Shown: positions 49,655 to 59,400 of the stretch, piece by piece
Numbering within the stretch: the stretch's first letter is position 1
How the letters are laid out: each line of letters begins with the position of its first letter
Assembly: GCA_030433005.1 (NCBI GenBank)
Contig: JAUILQ010000024.1
Span: forward strand, 1-64,000
Source: Alphaproteobacteria bacterium
GTDB lineage: Bacteria > Pseudomonadota > Alphaproteobacteria > Kiloniellales > DSM-21159
Length of the DNA: 64,000 nucleotides
Reading direction: 5' to 3'
Position numbers and translations under genes: made by a program
The notes under the pieces: model-generated
The model's database searches: none
Told to the model about the DNA's origin: nothing
Seen by the model: the letters and a program-made list of their open reading frames with translations, nothing else

Positions 49655-50917
49655 CTAGGCCAGGCTCTTGGCGAGGTCGCGCAGCGAGACGCCGGGGTCG
49701 GCCAGGGCCTCGGGATCGACCCGCGACCGGCTCTCGATGATCTGCTTGACCGGCCGGCGCTCGCGGCCGGAATCGAACAGCGCGGCGCCGCGGACCATGC
49801 CGTGCTCGAGCTCGAAGGCGACGGCCGGGCCCTCGAGCGGGGTGCCGCGCCAGACCAGCTCGCCCTCGAAGGCGGTCAGGCCCAGGAGCTGCAGGTTGAG
49901 CCCGTACTGGTCGGTCCAGAACCAGGGCACCGCGGCATAGGGCTCGGGCTTGCCGCAGATCGCCCTGGCCGCGACCTGCGGCGCCAGCTCGGCGTTCTCC
50001 CAGGACTCCAGCCGCACCCGGCGGCCGAGCCAGCGGTTCTCGTGGCGCGTGCAGTCGCCGACCGCCCAGACGCCGGGCGCCGAGGTGGCGCAGAAGGCGT
50101 CGGTCAGCACGCCGTCGTCGCAGTCTATGCCGGCCGCCCTGGCCAGCGAGTCCTCGGCGAGGCAGCCGATGCCGACGACCGCGACCTCGGCCGGCAGCCT
50201 CGTGCCGTCGGCCAGCACGGCGCCCTCCAGCCGCTCTTCCCCCTCGAAGGCCGAGACCTGGCCGGAGAGACGGATGTGCACGCCCTTCTCGATATGGAGC
50301 TGGCGGAGGAAGCGCGAGATCTTCGGGCCCATGGCGCGGCCGATCAGGTGGGGCGCGGCCTCGACCACCGTCACCCGGCAGCCCCGCCGCCGCGCGCTCG
50401 CCGCGACCTCCAGGCCGATGAAGCCGCCGCCGACCAGCAGCACGCGCCGCCCTTCGGTCAGCTCGGGCGCCAGCGCGCGCGCGTCGGCGGCGGTGCGCAG
50501 CAGGTGCACGCCGGGCAGGTCGGCGCCCGGCACGCTCAGCCGCCGCGGCCGCGCGCCGGTCGCCAGCACCAGCGCGTCCCAGGCGACCTCGCGCCCGTCG
50601 GCGCAGCTCAGGCGCTTGGCGGCCGTGTCGAGCGCCGTCACCGCGACGCCGGTCTCCAGCTCGATGCCCTGCGACTCGGCCTGGCCGGGCTTGAACAGCG
50701 GCACGCACTCGGGGTCGGCGCCCTCAGCCAGCACCTCCTTGGACAGCGGCGGGCGCTCGTAGGGCGCCTCCGGCTCCTGCCCGAGCAGCAGCACGCGGCC
50801 CTGCCAGCCCTGCCTGCGCAGCGCCTGCGCCGTGCGCGCCCCGCCCTGCCCGGCCCCGACGATCACCACGGTCCGTTGGGCGGTCTCGCTGGAGGTCTCG
50901 CTGGGGGATCCGCTCAT
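49655..50917 (-). CDS. ferredoxin/rubredoxin reductase-like FAD oxidoreductase
   Basis: 420-residue NADH-dependent flavoprotein. FAD loop VVIVGAGQGGARTAQALR, YERPPLSKEVL, LVLATGARPRRL, NAD loop VLLVGGGFIGLEVAASARRR, GIGCLAEDSLARAAGI, and a late WAVGDCTRHEN; the C-terminal reductase domain carries YAAVPWFWTDQYGLNLQLLG. This is the class that reduces ferredoxins or rubredoxins for P450s and ring hydroxylases. No ferredoxin or oxygenase gene is next to it. Probably in one transcript with the TauE exporter. Confidence 0.88.
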   Translation of the reverse strand: MSGSPSETSSETAQRTVVIVGAGQGGARTAQALRRQGWQGRVLLLGQEPEAPYERPPLSKEVLAEGADPECVPLFKPGQAESQGIELETGVAVTALDTAAKRLSCADGREVAWDALVLATGARPRRLSVPGADLPGVHLLRTAADARALAPELTEGRRVLLVGGGFIGLEVAASARRRGCRVTVVEAAPHLIGRAMGPKISRFLRQLHIEKGVHIRLSGQVSAFEGEERLEGAVLADGTRLPAEVAVVGIGCLAEDSLARAAGIDCDDGVLTDAFCATSAPGVWAVGDCTRHENRWLGRRVRLESWENAELAPQVAARAICGKPEPYAAVPWFWTDQYGLNLQLLGLTAFEGELVWRGTPLEGPAVAFELEHGMVRGAALFDSGRERRPVKQIIESRSRVDPEALADPGVSLRDLAKSLA

Positions 50918-51008
50918 GCCGCACGCCTTTCTCTCGTTCGGCCCAGCATCGCGGGGGCGCCCGGCAGTCGCAAGCGCCGCCGCGGCATGGCAGGCGGGCC
51001 TCTCCGAG

Positions 51009-51052
51009 CCGAGCCCTCACCCGAAACGCGGCACGCCGGTCGGGCGAGGGCC
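51009..51052. repeat. interspersed repeat, family B copy
   Basis: Carries GCCCTCACCCGAAACGCGGC and GGGCGAGGGCCGG, matching the family B core seen at 18.2-18.4 kb and 51.57-51.61 kb. It lies in the gap between the FAD reductase and the tail-collar gene. Confidence 0.55.
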
Positions 51053-51163
51053 GGTCCCAGGCCAGGGTCCGCCCGACGCCATCTCGACTCTTGCGTGCAT
51101 TTCCGCTTACCCTCGTCCCGCCTTACGCGGCCGCGGAAGCGCCCAGCAGGGGGATCCGAGCTC

Positions 51164-51538
51164 ATGTCCGACCGTACGCCTGGGCGCCGCCGCCCGCCCG
51201 CCGTTCGCATGCGAGCGCCCCGCGTCCTCGCCCCGGCCCTGCTCGCGGCCGGACTCGCCGCCGGCAGCGCCGGCCCGGCACTGGCCTGTTCGACGGAGTC
51301 CTACCTCGGCCAGGTCTGCGTGCTGGCCATCGACTACTGCCCGGCCGGGACCCTGAAGGCCGCGGGCCAGACGCTGTCGATCTCGCAGTACCGCACGCTC
51401 TTCACGCTGCTCGGCAACCGCTTCGGCGGCGACGGCCGCACGACCTTCCAGCTGCCCGACCTCGGCGGCGTCAAGGACCCGACCCCGGTGCCGCTGACCC
51501 GCTGCATCGTCGTCGACGGGCTCTGGCCGCCGCGCTAG
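51164..51538 (+). CDS. secreted tail-collar domain protein
   Basis: 124 residues: a basic N-terminus, a signal peptide (RVLAPALLAAGLAAGSAG, cut near PALA-C) and a phage tail collar domain (YCPAGTLKAAGQTLSISQYR...LLGNRFGGDGRTTFQLPDL). Such domains occur in phage tail fibres and in MdpB-type exported microcystin-dependent proteins. It stands alone without other phage genes, so it is more likely a domesticated exported or envelope protein. Cysteines at the mature N-terminus and in CVLAIDYC may form disulfides. ATG at 51164 has AGGGGG; 51209 is possible. Confidence 0.75.
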   Translation: MSDRTPGRRRPPAVRMRAPRVLAPALLAAGLAAGSAGPALACSTESYLGQVCVLAIDYCPAGTLKAAGQTLSISQYRTLFTLLGNRFGGDGRTTFQLPDLGGVKDPTPVPLTRCIVVDGLWPPR

Positions 51539-51554
51539 GCGGGTTCGGAGACCG

Positions 51555-51613
51555 ATCCTCACCCCGAGACCGGCCCTCACCCGAAACGCCGGCGCGTTTC
51601 GACCTCTCCCGGG
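51555..51613. repeat. interspersed repeat, family B copy
   Basis: CCCTCACCCGAAACGCCGGCGCGTTTCGACCTCTCCC in outline: the GAAACGC/GCGTTTC inverted arms and flanks match the unit at 18.33-18.38 kb. It ends 3 nt before the stop of the convergent D-serine dehydratase-like gene. Confidence 0.6.
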
Positions 51614-51616
51614 ATC

Positions 51617-52921
51617 TCAGAAGTAGGTCTCCAGCGCCCCGGTGACGCGATAGCCGTCGTCGACCGTGTAGACGACGCGCCAGCGGTCGAAGGTGGTGCA
51701 GGGGTGCGAGACGCCGCAGCCGACGAGGTCGCCGACCTTCAGGGGAGATCCCTCGGGCAGCGCGACCTCGGCGTGCTGGTCGTGCAGCTTCGTGACGACG
51801 TGGCCCTCGAGCGCGTGCGGCCCGCCGGCCTGGTCCCCTGCCCCCGGCCGGTGCCACCACAGCGGCACGGGCAGCCCGGCGTCGAAGCCGGCGTCGCGCT
51901 TGCCGAAGGTCAGCACCGCCTTGCCGGGCTCGGGCCGCGACTGCACCAGCGACCAGACCTCCAGCGCCGGCCGCGGCCCCTCGCCCAGGGCCGCGAGCGC
52001 CGGCGCGCGCTCCAGCAGCCGCTCGAAGGCGCGGCCGTAGAGCCCGGAATCGTGGGTCAGGTAGCAGCCGCTGCGCGTCACAACCCGCGCCGGCCGCGAC
52101 AGCCGCACGGCCGAGAGCCGCGCCGCCACCAGGTCGTAGAAGGCCGAGCCGCCGGCGGTCAGCAGCACCTCGCCGCCGATCTCGTCGTCACGGCCGAACA
52201 GCCCCTCGGCGTCGCAGGCCTCGGCGAGGCCGGCCAGGACCTCGAGGAAGCCGGCGACCGCCGCCTCGCGCGCCGCCTCGCTGTCGCCCTGGATCAGCCC
52301 CTCGAAGCCCTCGACCCCGGCGAGCGCCAGGTGCGGCGCCGCCGCGAGCGCGCGCGCCACCGCCAGCGCCGTCTCGCGGTCGCGGCAGCCGGTGCGCCCG
52401 CCGGCGACGCCGGTCTCCAGCAGCAGCCGCAACGGCCGCGCCAAGCCGGTGCCCTCCCCGAAGGCCGCCGCCGCGGCCTCCAGCTCGGCGACGCTCTCCA
52501 GCGAATCGACCAGGCACCAGAGCTCGAAGCCGGGATCCTCGGCCAGCAGATCCAGCACCGCCGCAATCGCCGCGCGCCCGACCAGCTGGTTGGCCAGGAT
52601 CACCCGCCGGATGCCGAAGCGCCGGCAGACCTGGAGCTGCGGCACGGTCGCCACGGTGATCGCCCAGGCGCCGTCGGCGAGCTGCCGCTCGAACAGCGCC
52701 GGGCACATGGTGGTCTTGCCGTGCGGCGCGATCGAGGCCCCGGTGCGCGCCAGGAAGCGCCGCATCCAGTCGGCGTTGTGCGCCAGCGCCGACTCCCTGA
52801 GCACCGCGGCGGGCAGCAGCAGGTCGCCGGCGAGAAGGCGCGCCCCGGCGGCGACCTCACCGGCGGCAAGCGGGCCGGCAGGGGTCGGCGGGTCGGGCGT
52901 GGCGGTCGCGGGCTCGGTCAT
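51617..52921 (-). CDS. D-serine dehydratase-like / D-threonine aldolase-like PLP enzyme
   Basis: 434-residue fold-type III PLP enzyme (DSD1/alanine racemase N domain). The PLP lysine is in SIAPHGKTTMCPALF near residue 65, with GGRTGCRDRETAL and LLTAGGSAFYDLV shaping the site. The C-terminal metal motif GCGVSHPCTTFDRW keeps the H-x-C pair that binds Zn in eukaryotic D-serine dehydratase. It likely breaks down a D-hydroxy amino acid or similar compound. Converges on the tail-collar gene; a small membrane protein gene lies just upstream on the same strand. Confidence 0.85.
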   Translation of the reverse strand: MTEPATATPDPPTPAGPLAAGEVAAGARLLAGDLLLPAAVLRESALAHNADWMRRFLARTGASIAPHGKTTMCPALFERQLADGAWAITVATVPQLQVCRRFGIRRVILANQLVGRAAIAAVLDLLAEDPGFELWCLVDSLESVAELEAAAAAFGEGTGLARPLRLLLETGVAGGRTGCRDRETALAVARALAAAPHLALAGVEGFEGLIQGDSEAAREAAVAGFLEVLAGLAEACDAEGLFGRDDEIGGEVLLTAGGSAFYDLVAARLSAVRLSRPARVVTRSGCYLTHDSGLYGRAFERLLERAPALAALGEGPRPALEVWSLVQSRPEPGKAVLTFGKRDAGFDAGLPVPLWWHRPGAGDQAGGPHALEGHVVTKLHDQHAEVALPEGSPLKVGDLVGCGVSHPCTTFDRWRVVYTVDDGYRVTGALETYF

Positions 52922-52959
52922 GGCGGCTCCTCGGAGGGGACGGGCGCGGGGCCGCCACT

Positions 52960-53214
52960 CTAGCCGGCGAACAGCCCGGCGGCGAAGCGCAGCGCGACCA
53001 GCGCCGAGGAGACGGCGGTCGCCAGCGCCGCGCGGCGGTTCAGCAGGTTGCTGCGGTTCATGCCGACGACCAGGCGGTTGATGTCGGCGGCGTCGAGCCG
53101 CTCGTGCCGCGAGACGCGGCGCTGCGGGCGCTGGCCGGCCAGGTACCAGAGCCAGGCGGCGAGCAGCGCGGCGAGCGCGGCGCCGGCCTCCAGCGCGAGC
53201 AGCAGGACGTCCAT
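52960..53214 (-). CDS. small membrane protein, unknown
   Basis: 84 residues with a first membrane helix (about 3-27, [23 protein letters not shown]), a basic middle ([21 protein letters not shown]) and a second helix (about 63-82). No family recognised. It stands between the membrane-hydrolase gene (32 nt upstream) and the D-serine dehydratase-like gene (38 nt downstream), all on the minus strand, so it may be part of one operon. Confidence 0.6.
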   Translation of the reverse strand: MDVLLLALEAGAALAALLAAWLWYLAGQRPQRRVSRHERLDAADINRLVVGMNRSNLLNRRAALATAVSSALVALRFAAGLFAG

Positions 53215-53246
53215 CGGCTCTCTCCCTCGTCTCGGCCTCGGCCGCC

Positions 53247-54824
53247 TCAAGCGCGCTCGACCAGCGGCACCACCGCGGCGAGCGCGTAGGCCAGCAGCAG
53301 CCCCTGGGCGATGCCCAGCGCCGTCGGCGCCGGGCGCCAGCGGCCGAGCCAGCGCGCCATCGAGCCGAACACCAGGAAGAAGGCGAGCAGGACCGGCAGG
53401 TAGAAGCCGAGCACGAAGCGCTCGCCCGGGGCCAGCGCGATCGCCGCCGCGAGGCTCGCCAGCAGGGCGGCGCGCGCGGCGAAGCGCAGCCACCGGGCGA
53501 CGGCGCGCGCGGTGAGCAGCAGGCTGTCGGCGAGCAGCAGCGGCACCGCCCCCAGCGCGATCCAGGCGAGGCCCGGCAGGCGCGCCGGGATCGGCAGGAA
53601 GTCGGTGACGTAGCGCCCGACCAGCGTGCCGAAGACGCCGAGCGCGTAGGCCAGCAGCAGCGCCGCCGGCAGCCAGCCGCCGGGCTCGCGCCGCAGGCCG
53701 ATGCCGGCGCGCCGCAGCAGCGCCAGCGCCAGCAGCCCGTAGACCGCCAGGTGCGCGGCGAGATAGCTCATGCCCAGCATCCCGGTGACCTCGCCGCCGA
53801 CCACGGACCCGAAGGGATAGAGCAGCAGCGGCGTCGCCAGGGCGGGCAGCCAGAGCGCCGGCTGCAGCGAGCGGCCGGGCGGCGGCAGGGTCGGCGGGGT
53901 TGGCGGCGCCCCGCGGCGCGGCAGCAGCCGGCTGACCGGCCAGAGCAGCAGGAACGCGCCGGCCAGGGCCATCAGCAGCGGCCCGCCCAGCGACCGGGGG
54001 GCCGGGGACGCCGGGGGCGCCGCCGCGCCGGTGCGCCCGTAGGCCGCGTCGAGCCAGTCGAGCGCGGCCTGCCGGCTGGTTTGGCTGTAGAGCACGCCGA
54101 CATGGCCGACGCCGGGCGCGACGACCGCGCCGCGCCGCACGGTGCCGTCGGCGCTCCCGACGATCTCGCCCTCGGCGGCCTCCGGCGCGACCAGCCGCAG
54201 CGCCGCGAGCGCGACGTCGCGCAGCCCCGGCTCGAACTGGCCGGTGATCGCCAGCAGCCGCGCCGGCGCCGCCGCCGTCACCGCGCCCGAGACCATCGAG
54301 ACCGCGACCACCGGGCCGACCCGCGAATCGCGGACCGCCTGGCGCACGACGATGTCGCTGGCCATCGAGTGGCCGAGCAGCGCGACCGGCCGCTCGCCGC
54401 CGAAGCGCTCCCGCACGCCGCCGACGACGCCGTCGAGCGCCTCGACGAGCTGGCGGGTGGCACCGTCCAGCCCCTGGATCTCCGCCGACATCGGCACCGC
54501 GTTGTCGCCGTGGCCGGGCAGGTCGATAGCGACCGCGAGGTAGCCGGCCCGCGCGAAGGTCAGCGCGAAGCCCTGCATCATGCGCCGCGAGCCGGAGAAG
54601 CCGTGCGCCAGCACGACCGCCGGCCCCTCGCCCGCGCCAGCGCCCTCGCCCCCGCCCGCGCCCGCGCCCGCGCCGCTCCGGTAGACCGTCGCCGGGATCG
54701 CGCCGAACGCCGTGTCGCGCTGCTCGACGCCGTCGCGCGCCGCCTCCAGCTTCAGCACGCCGGCCGCCAGCAGCCCGACGGCGAGCAGCGCGACCGCGAG
54801 CGGCAGGACGAGCCCTCGGCGCAT
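53247..54824 (-). CDS. alpha/beta hydrolase fused to a multi-pass membrane domain
   Basis: 525 residues. A membrane helix (about 5-25), a Gly/Ala/Glu low-complexity stretch (50-67), then an alpha/beta hydrolase domain (about 68-275) with AHGFSGSRR as oxyanion region, LPGHGDN and nucleophile elbow LLGHSMASD (serine 153), and [10 protein letters not shown] carrying a likely histidine. The C-terminal 240 residues hold about seven hydrophobic helices. The two halves are rarely joined; the membrane part matches nothing I can name. It probably acts on a lipid or hydrophobic ester outside the membrane. Confidence 0.8.
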   Translation of the reverse strand: MRRGLVLPLAVALLAVGLLAAGVLKLEAARDGVEQRDTAFGAIPATVYRSGAGAGAGGGEGAGAGEGPAVVLAHGFSGSRRMMQGFALTFARAGYLAVAIDLPGHGDNAVPMSAEIQGLDGATRQLVEALDGVVGGVRERFGGERPVALLGHSMASDIVVRQAVRDSRVGPVVAVSMVSGAVTAAAPARLLAITGQFEPGLRDVALAALRLVAPEAAEGEIVGSADGTVRRGAVVAPGVGHVGVLYSQTSRQAALDWLDAAYGRTGAAAPPASPAPRSLGGPLLMALAGAFLLLWPVSRLLPRRGAPPTPPTLPPPGRSLQPALWLPALATPLLLYPFGSVVGGEVTGMLGMSYLAAHLAVYGLLALALLRRAGIGLRREPGGWLPAALLLAYALGVFGTLVGRYVTDFLPIPARLPGLAWIALGAVPLLLADSLLLTARAVARWLRFAARAALLASLAAAIALAPGERFVLGFYLPVLLAFFLVFGSMARWLGRWRPAPTALGIAQGLLLAYALAAVVPLVERA

Positions 54825-54990
54825 GACGAAGCCGCCGCCGGCCGGCTAGGCCGCGCCGCGGGGCGCGGCGGGCGCGGCGGCGGCGCGAAGGTCGAGGTCG
54901 TCGGACACCGGCGGTCCTTGCGAGGCAGAGGCGACCGGCCGAGCTTCCCACGATCCGCCCCGGCCCGTCGATTTCTCCCGTCCAGCGCCC

Positions 54991-55035
54991 GGCGCGATTT
55001 TCCCCGGCGCGGTTTTCCCCTGCGCGATTTTCCTC
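54991..55035. repeat. three 15-nt tandem repeats
   Basis: GGCGCGATTTTCCCC, GGCGCGGTTTTCCCC and TGCGCGATTTTCCTC follow each other exactly, 95 nt before the chloroperoxidase-like gene. The TTTTCC runs stand out in this GC-rich DNA. They could be a regulatory array or slippage. Confidence 0.75.
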
Positions 55036-55130
55036 TGGTCGAACTGTCAAAAATCCATGCGAGACTGCGCCGGCGCGACCGCCCGCAAGCCCGCGGCGGC
55101 GCGGCTCCTGACCGCAAAGGACTCCCGGCG

Positions 55131-55967
55131 ATGAGTTTCGTCACCACCCCGGACGGCGTTGCCATCTTCTACAAGGACTGGGGCCCGAAGGCGGCCCGCC
55201 CGCTGGTCTTCCACCACGGCTGGCCGCTCTCGGCCGACGACTGGGACGCCCAGCTGCTGTTCTTCCTGGAGCGCGGCTACCGGGTGGTGGCGCACGACCG
55301 CCGCGGCCACGGCCGCTCCGACCAGGTCTGGGACGGCCACGACATGGACCACTACGCCGCCGACCTCGCCGCCGTGGTCGAGGCGCTCGACCTCCGGGAC
55401 GCCGTGCACATTGGCCACTCGACCGGCGGCGGCGAGGCGCTGCACTACGTCGTGCGCCACGGCCAGCCGCAGGGCCGCGCCGCCAAGCTGGTGCTGATCG
55501 GCGCCGTGCCGCCGCTGATGCTGCAGACCCCGGCCAACCCCGGCGGCCTGCCGCGCGAGGTCTTCGACGGCTTCCGCGCCGCCCTGGCCGCCGACCGCGC
55601 GCAGTTCTACCTGGACGTCGCGAGCGGCCCCTTCTACGGCTTCAACCGGCCGGGCGCCGCGGTCTCGGAGGGCGCCGTGCGCAACTGGTGGCGCCAGGGC
55701 ATGATGGGCGGCGCCAAGGCGCACCACGACGGCATCAAGGCCTTCTCCGAGACCGACTTCACCGAGGACCTGAAGGCGGTTCGGATCCCGACCCTGGTGA
55801 TGCACGGCGACGACGACCAGATCGTTCCGATCGCCGACTCGGCCCTGCTCTCCGCCAAGCTGGTCGAGGGCGCCGAGCTCAAGGTCTACGAGGGCCTGCC
55901 CCACGGCCTCTGCACGACGCATCCGGAGCGGGTGAACGCGGATTTGCTGGCGTTCGTGGAGGGGTGA
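55131..55967 (+). CDS. alpha/beta hydrolase, non-heme chloroperoxidase (Cpo) type
   Basis: 278-residue cytosolic hydrolase of the cofactor-free haloperoxidase/esterase family. Motifs: [17 protein letters not shown] (oxyanion), [10 protein letters not shown], the elbow [11 protein letters not shown], the acid in [10 protein letters not shown] and the base histidine in LPHGLCTTH. Family members hydrolyse esters and, with peroxide and organic acid, form peracids. ATG at 55131 fits the family start. Preceded by the 15-nt repeat array and followed by a hairpin. Confidence 0.9.
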   Translation: MSFVTTPDGVAIFYKDWGPKAARPLVFHHGWPLSADDWDAQLLFFLERGYRVVAHDRRGHGRSDQVWDGHDMDHYAADLAAVVEALDLRDAVHIGHSTGGGEALHYVVRHGQPQGRAAKLVLIGAVPPLMLQTPANPGGLPREVFDGFRAALAADRAQFYLDVASGPFYGFNRPGAAVSEGAVRNWWRQGMMGGAKAHHDGIKAFSETDFTEDLKAVRIPTLVMHGDDDQIVPIADSALLSAKLVEGAELKVYEGLPHGLCTTHPERVNADLLAFVEG

Positions 55968-56038
55968 CGGGAGAGCCGGCTGCGGCCACGACGGCTTGAC
56001 GCCGCAGACGCGCCCGCCGATAAGGCCGCCCTCGCCCA

Positions 56039-56066
56039 GGCCGGGCGCTCCGACGAGCGCCCGGCC
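56039..56066. terminator. 12-bp perfect hairpin
   Basis: GGCCGGGCGCTC (56039-56050), loop CGAC, GAGCGCCCGGCC (56055-56066), 72 nt after the chloroperoxidase stop. No U-run; probable transcript end. Confidence 0.55.
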
Positions 56067-56092
56067 ACGACTTGGCAGAAGGGAGGTGCGCC

Positions 56093-56282
56093 ATGGCACG
56101 CCGGATCGACGGAGTCTCGCTGGAGACCATGAGCAAGCGCCGGAAGGGGTTTCAACTCGGAGAGCCGCGTCAAGCGCGGTGACCGCGTCGTCCACGGCGA
56201 CAAGGAGCTGATCGAGAAGCTCGGTCGCAACGACCCCTGCCCCTGCGGTTCAGGACGCCGGTTTCAAGGCCTGCTGCTTGAC
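56093..56282 (+). pseudogene. decayed SEC-C motif mini-protein gene
   Basis: An ATG with an excellent site (GGGAGG) opens [20 protein letters not shown], which runs into a stop after 29 codons. The expected continuation [19 protein letters not shown] and the zinc motif [12 protein letters not shown] lie in the next frame, and the closing FKACCL in the third frame. So two small frameshifts (near 56160 and 56262) break what was a small SEC-C zinc-binding protein of about 60-65 residues. The end is approximate. It marks the left edge of the lower-GC insert. Confidence 0.75.
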
Positions 56283-56489
56283 GAGCCGGAGCTTTCATCG
56301 AGCGGAAGTACTATCGGCGGTAGCGAAGGCGGCCGACCTCTCAAGGGAGTTCCGCTCAAGAGAGTTCCGTGCCGAAGGCCAATCCCCAACCCCTAGTACA
56401 AGGGTGAAGACCCGAACACACCACTCCACCTTGCGCTTCCCGCTACCTTCTCCCACCATCGTAGCAGAAGAGCAAAATGGGGGGCCACC

Positions 56490-59400
56490 ATGGAAGCGGA
56501 GACAACAGCCGAAGCCGGAACCCGCAAAATCAAGGTTCACTGGCAGATCGCTGCGAAACTCAACTTCGCTTGCCATCAGAGCGCCTTTCCAGTCCTACGC
56601 GACCTCAGGATCGAGAACCTCGATCCTGACGAACGTCTCGAAGGTCTGCTGGTCACGATCAGTGCCGACCCAACCTTCCTGAAGGCGCGAAGCTGGCGCT
56701 TCGACAGGATTGCGCCTGGGGGCATCGTGCCCGCCAAACAGAGGGACCTGGAGGTGGAAGGCGGCTTCCTCCTCGGCCTCGACGAAGCGATGCGCGGCAC
56801 GGTTACGCTTCGGGTGGAGCGAGACGGCGAGGTGCTCACAGAGGAGAGCCGCACAGTCGAGCTGCTGGCGCGCAACGAGTGGGGCGGCGCTGGCTACATG
56901 CCCGAATTGCTGGCGGCTTTCTCGATGCCGAACGACCGAGCGGTCGACCGGGTGCTGCACGATGCCTCGATGGCGCTAAGGAAGGCCGGCAAGCCGGACG
57001 GCCTCGACGGCTACAAGTCAGGGAGCCGCCAGCGCGTCTGGGAGGTCGTCTCGGCGGTCTACTCGGCGGTCGCCAATCTCGGCATCACCTACGCAGTGCC
57101 GCCGGCAAGTTTCGAGCGCGACGGCCAGAAGATTCGCCTGCCGAGTCAGATCCTGGAGAACCGCGTTGCGACATGCCTCGATACCACGATGCTATTCGCA
57201 TCGGCGCTGGAACGGGCCGGACTGAACCCCATCGTGGCACTGCCGCACGGGCACGCCGTCGTTGGCGCTTGGCTCCAGCCCGAGGAACTGACGTCGATCG
57301 TCATCGACGAGGCGGAGACCCTGCGCAAGCGGTACCAACTGAGAGAGTTGGTCCTGTTTGAGACGACTTGTGTCACCTCGCATCCCGCGCCGCCTTTCTC
57401 CAAGGCCGTAGCAGCCGCGATGGAGACGCTGGTCCCCGAAAAGGACGATACCTTCGGGGCCGCCGTCGACATCCGGCGTGCGAGGTCGCACAGGATTTTG
57501 CCGCTTGGGCTGAAAGACAGTGCCGCGGGTCTCCCTGATGGCGAACCCGAGTCTGTTGCCGCCGAGGTAACGCTGGAGCAAGCGCCTCCGCTTCCCGACT
57601 TCGACCAAGAGGTCGAAGAGGAGACTCCGGATACTCCGGCAGGTCGGCTGGAGCGGTGGCAGCGCAAGCTCCTCGATCTCTCGGCGCGCAACCCTCTCCT
57701 GGCCCATCGCGCGACCAAGGCTTGTCTACGGATCATCTGCCCGGATCCTGGACTGCTCGAAGACAAGCTCGCGGACGGCGCGCGGATCTCTATCGAGCCT
57801 GTGCCCCAGCCCTCCGCTGAAGCTCAGGACAGTGAGATTCATCGCCAACGCACTGGCGAGGTAATCACGGAAGAGTATGCCCGCGACGCGCTCCATAGAG
57901 GCCAGGTTCTGGTGGACCTGCCGAAGGATGAGCTCGGCAAGCGTGCAGTCGAGATCTACCGGAAGGCCGAGACGGCGCTCCAGGAAGGCGGCTCGAACAC
58001 GCTTTACCTCGCGCTCGGCTTCCTGCTCTGGAAGCGCGACGAGAAGGACGATCGGCGCTTTCGGGCGCCGCTGATCCTGCTTCCGGTGACCCTGCAGCGC
58101 CAGTCGGTGCGCAGCGGCGTCAAGATGCTCGCGCACGACGACGAGCCGCGCTTCAACACGACGCTGCTCGAAATGCTGCGCCGGGACTTCAAAGTCGATA
58201 TCAAGGGCCTCGACCAGGACCTGCCGAAGGACCAGAGCGGCATCGACGTCCAGGGTATTTGGAACACGGTGCGCCGCGCCGTAAAGGATGCGCCCGGCTT
58301 CGAGGTCGTCGAAGAGGTAGCCCTCGGCCACTTCTCGTTTGCGAAGTACCTCATGTGGAAGGACTTGGTGGACCGCACGGACGCGCTCCGCCGAAACCGG
58401 GTCGTCCGCCACCTGATCGATGCGCCCCGCGATCCATTCCCAACGGAGATCGGTTTCGTCGAGGCCGAGCGGCTCGATCGGGACTACAAGCCGTCAGATC
58501 TTCTGACGCCGTTGCCAGCCGACTCCTCACAGATGGCGGCGATCGCCACCGCCGACCGGGGCAAGGACTTCATCGTCATTGGGCCCCCAGGTACCGGCAA
58601 GAGCCAAACGATCAGCAACCTGATCGCGCACCTGCTGGGAACCGGCAAGACAGTTCTTTTCGTCTCGGAGAAGACTGCGGCGCTCAATGTCGTCCACCGA
58701 CGCCTCGAGCAGGAAGGCCTCGGCCAGTTCTGCCTCGAGCTCCATTCCAACAAGGCGCGCAAGGCAGACGTACTCAGCCAGCTAGAGAGGGCCTGGGCCG
58801 CTGGCCAACGCTTGACGACAGAGGAATGGCAGCGTGAAGCCGATCGCCTCATGGAGCTGCGCGACCGTCTCAACCGCGTCGTTGAGCATCTGCATCGCCG
58901 GTATCCCAATGGCCTGACCTCGCACTACGCCATCGGCGTGAAGGTGCGTGACGAGGAGCTGGCCGGGCGCGTCTCAGTCTCCTGGCCTCGCTCAGATCAG
59001 CATTCAGAGCAGGACCTCGCTCGTCTGCGCGAGACGGCCGAAAACCTACGTATCCAGGCAAGCGCTATCGGGATGACCGCGGAGACCCCCTTCAGGCTCA
59101 TCGCGACCGGGGACTGGAGCCCGCAGTGGGAGAACGAGCTCGTCGAGAGGGCGGTCGCCCTCTCCTCTGCTGCGGGAGCCGCGGACCGGGCCTGCTCCAA
59201 TCTTTGCGAAACGATCGGTGTCCAGCTGCCGGATCGGACAATGGAGCGCCTTGAGGCGTTCGGCCGCCTTGCCGAAGTTATCGCCGACTCCTACCGCAAG
59301 CAGACTTCCTACGCACTGGAACAGGACGGCCCGGACGTCATCGAGGCGCTGGAAGAGGCGGTGGGGCACTTGAAGGCCTACGCAGAAGCGCACGCACAGC

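Noticed and set aside
48809-51538. 909-codon plus-strand frame ending in the tail-collar domain
   Set aside because: Only the last 125 codons, from 51164, are real (ribosome site, signal peptide, domain). The rest is antisense to the TauE and FAD reductase genes.
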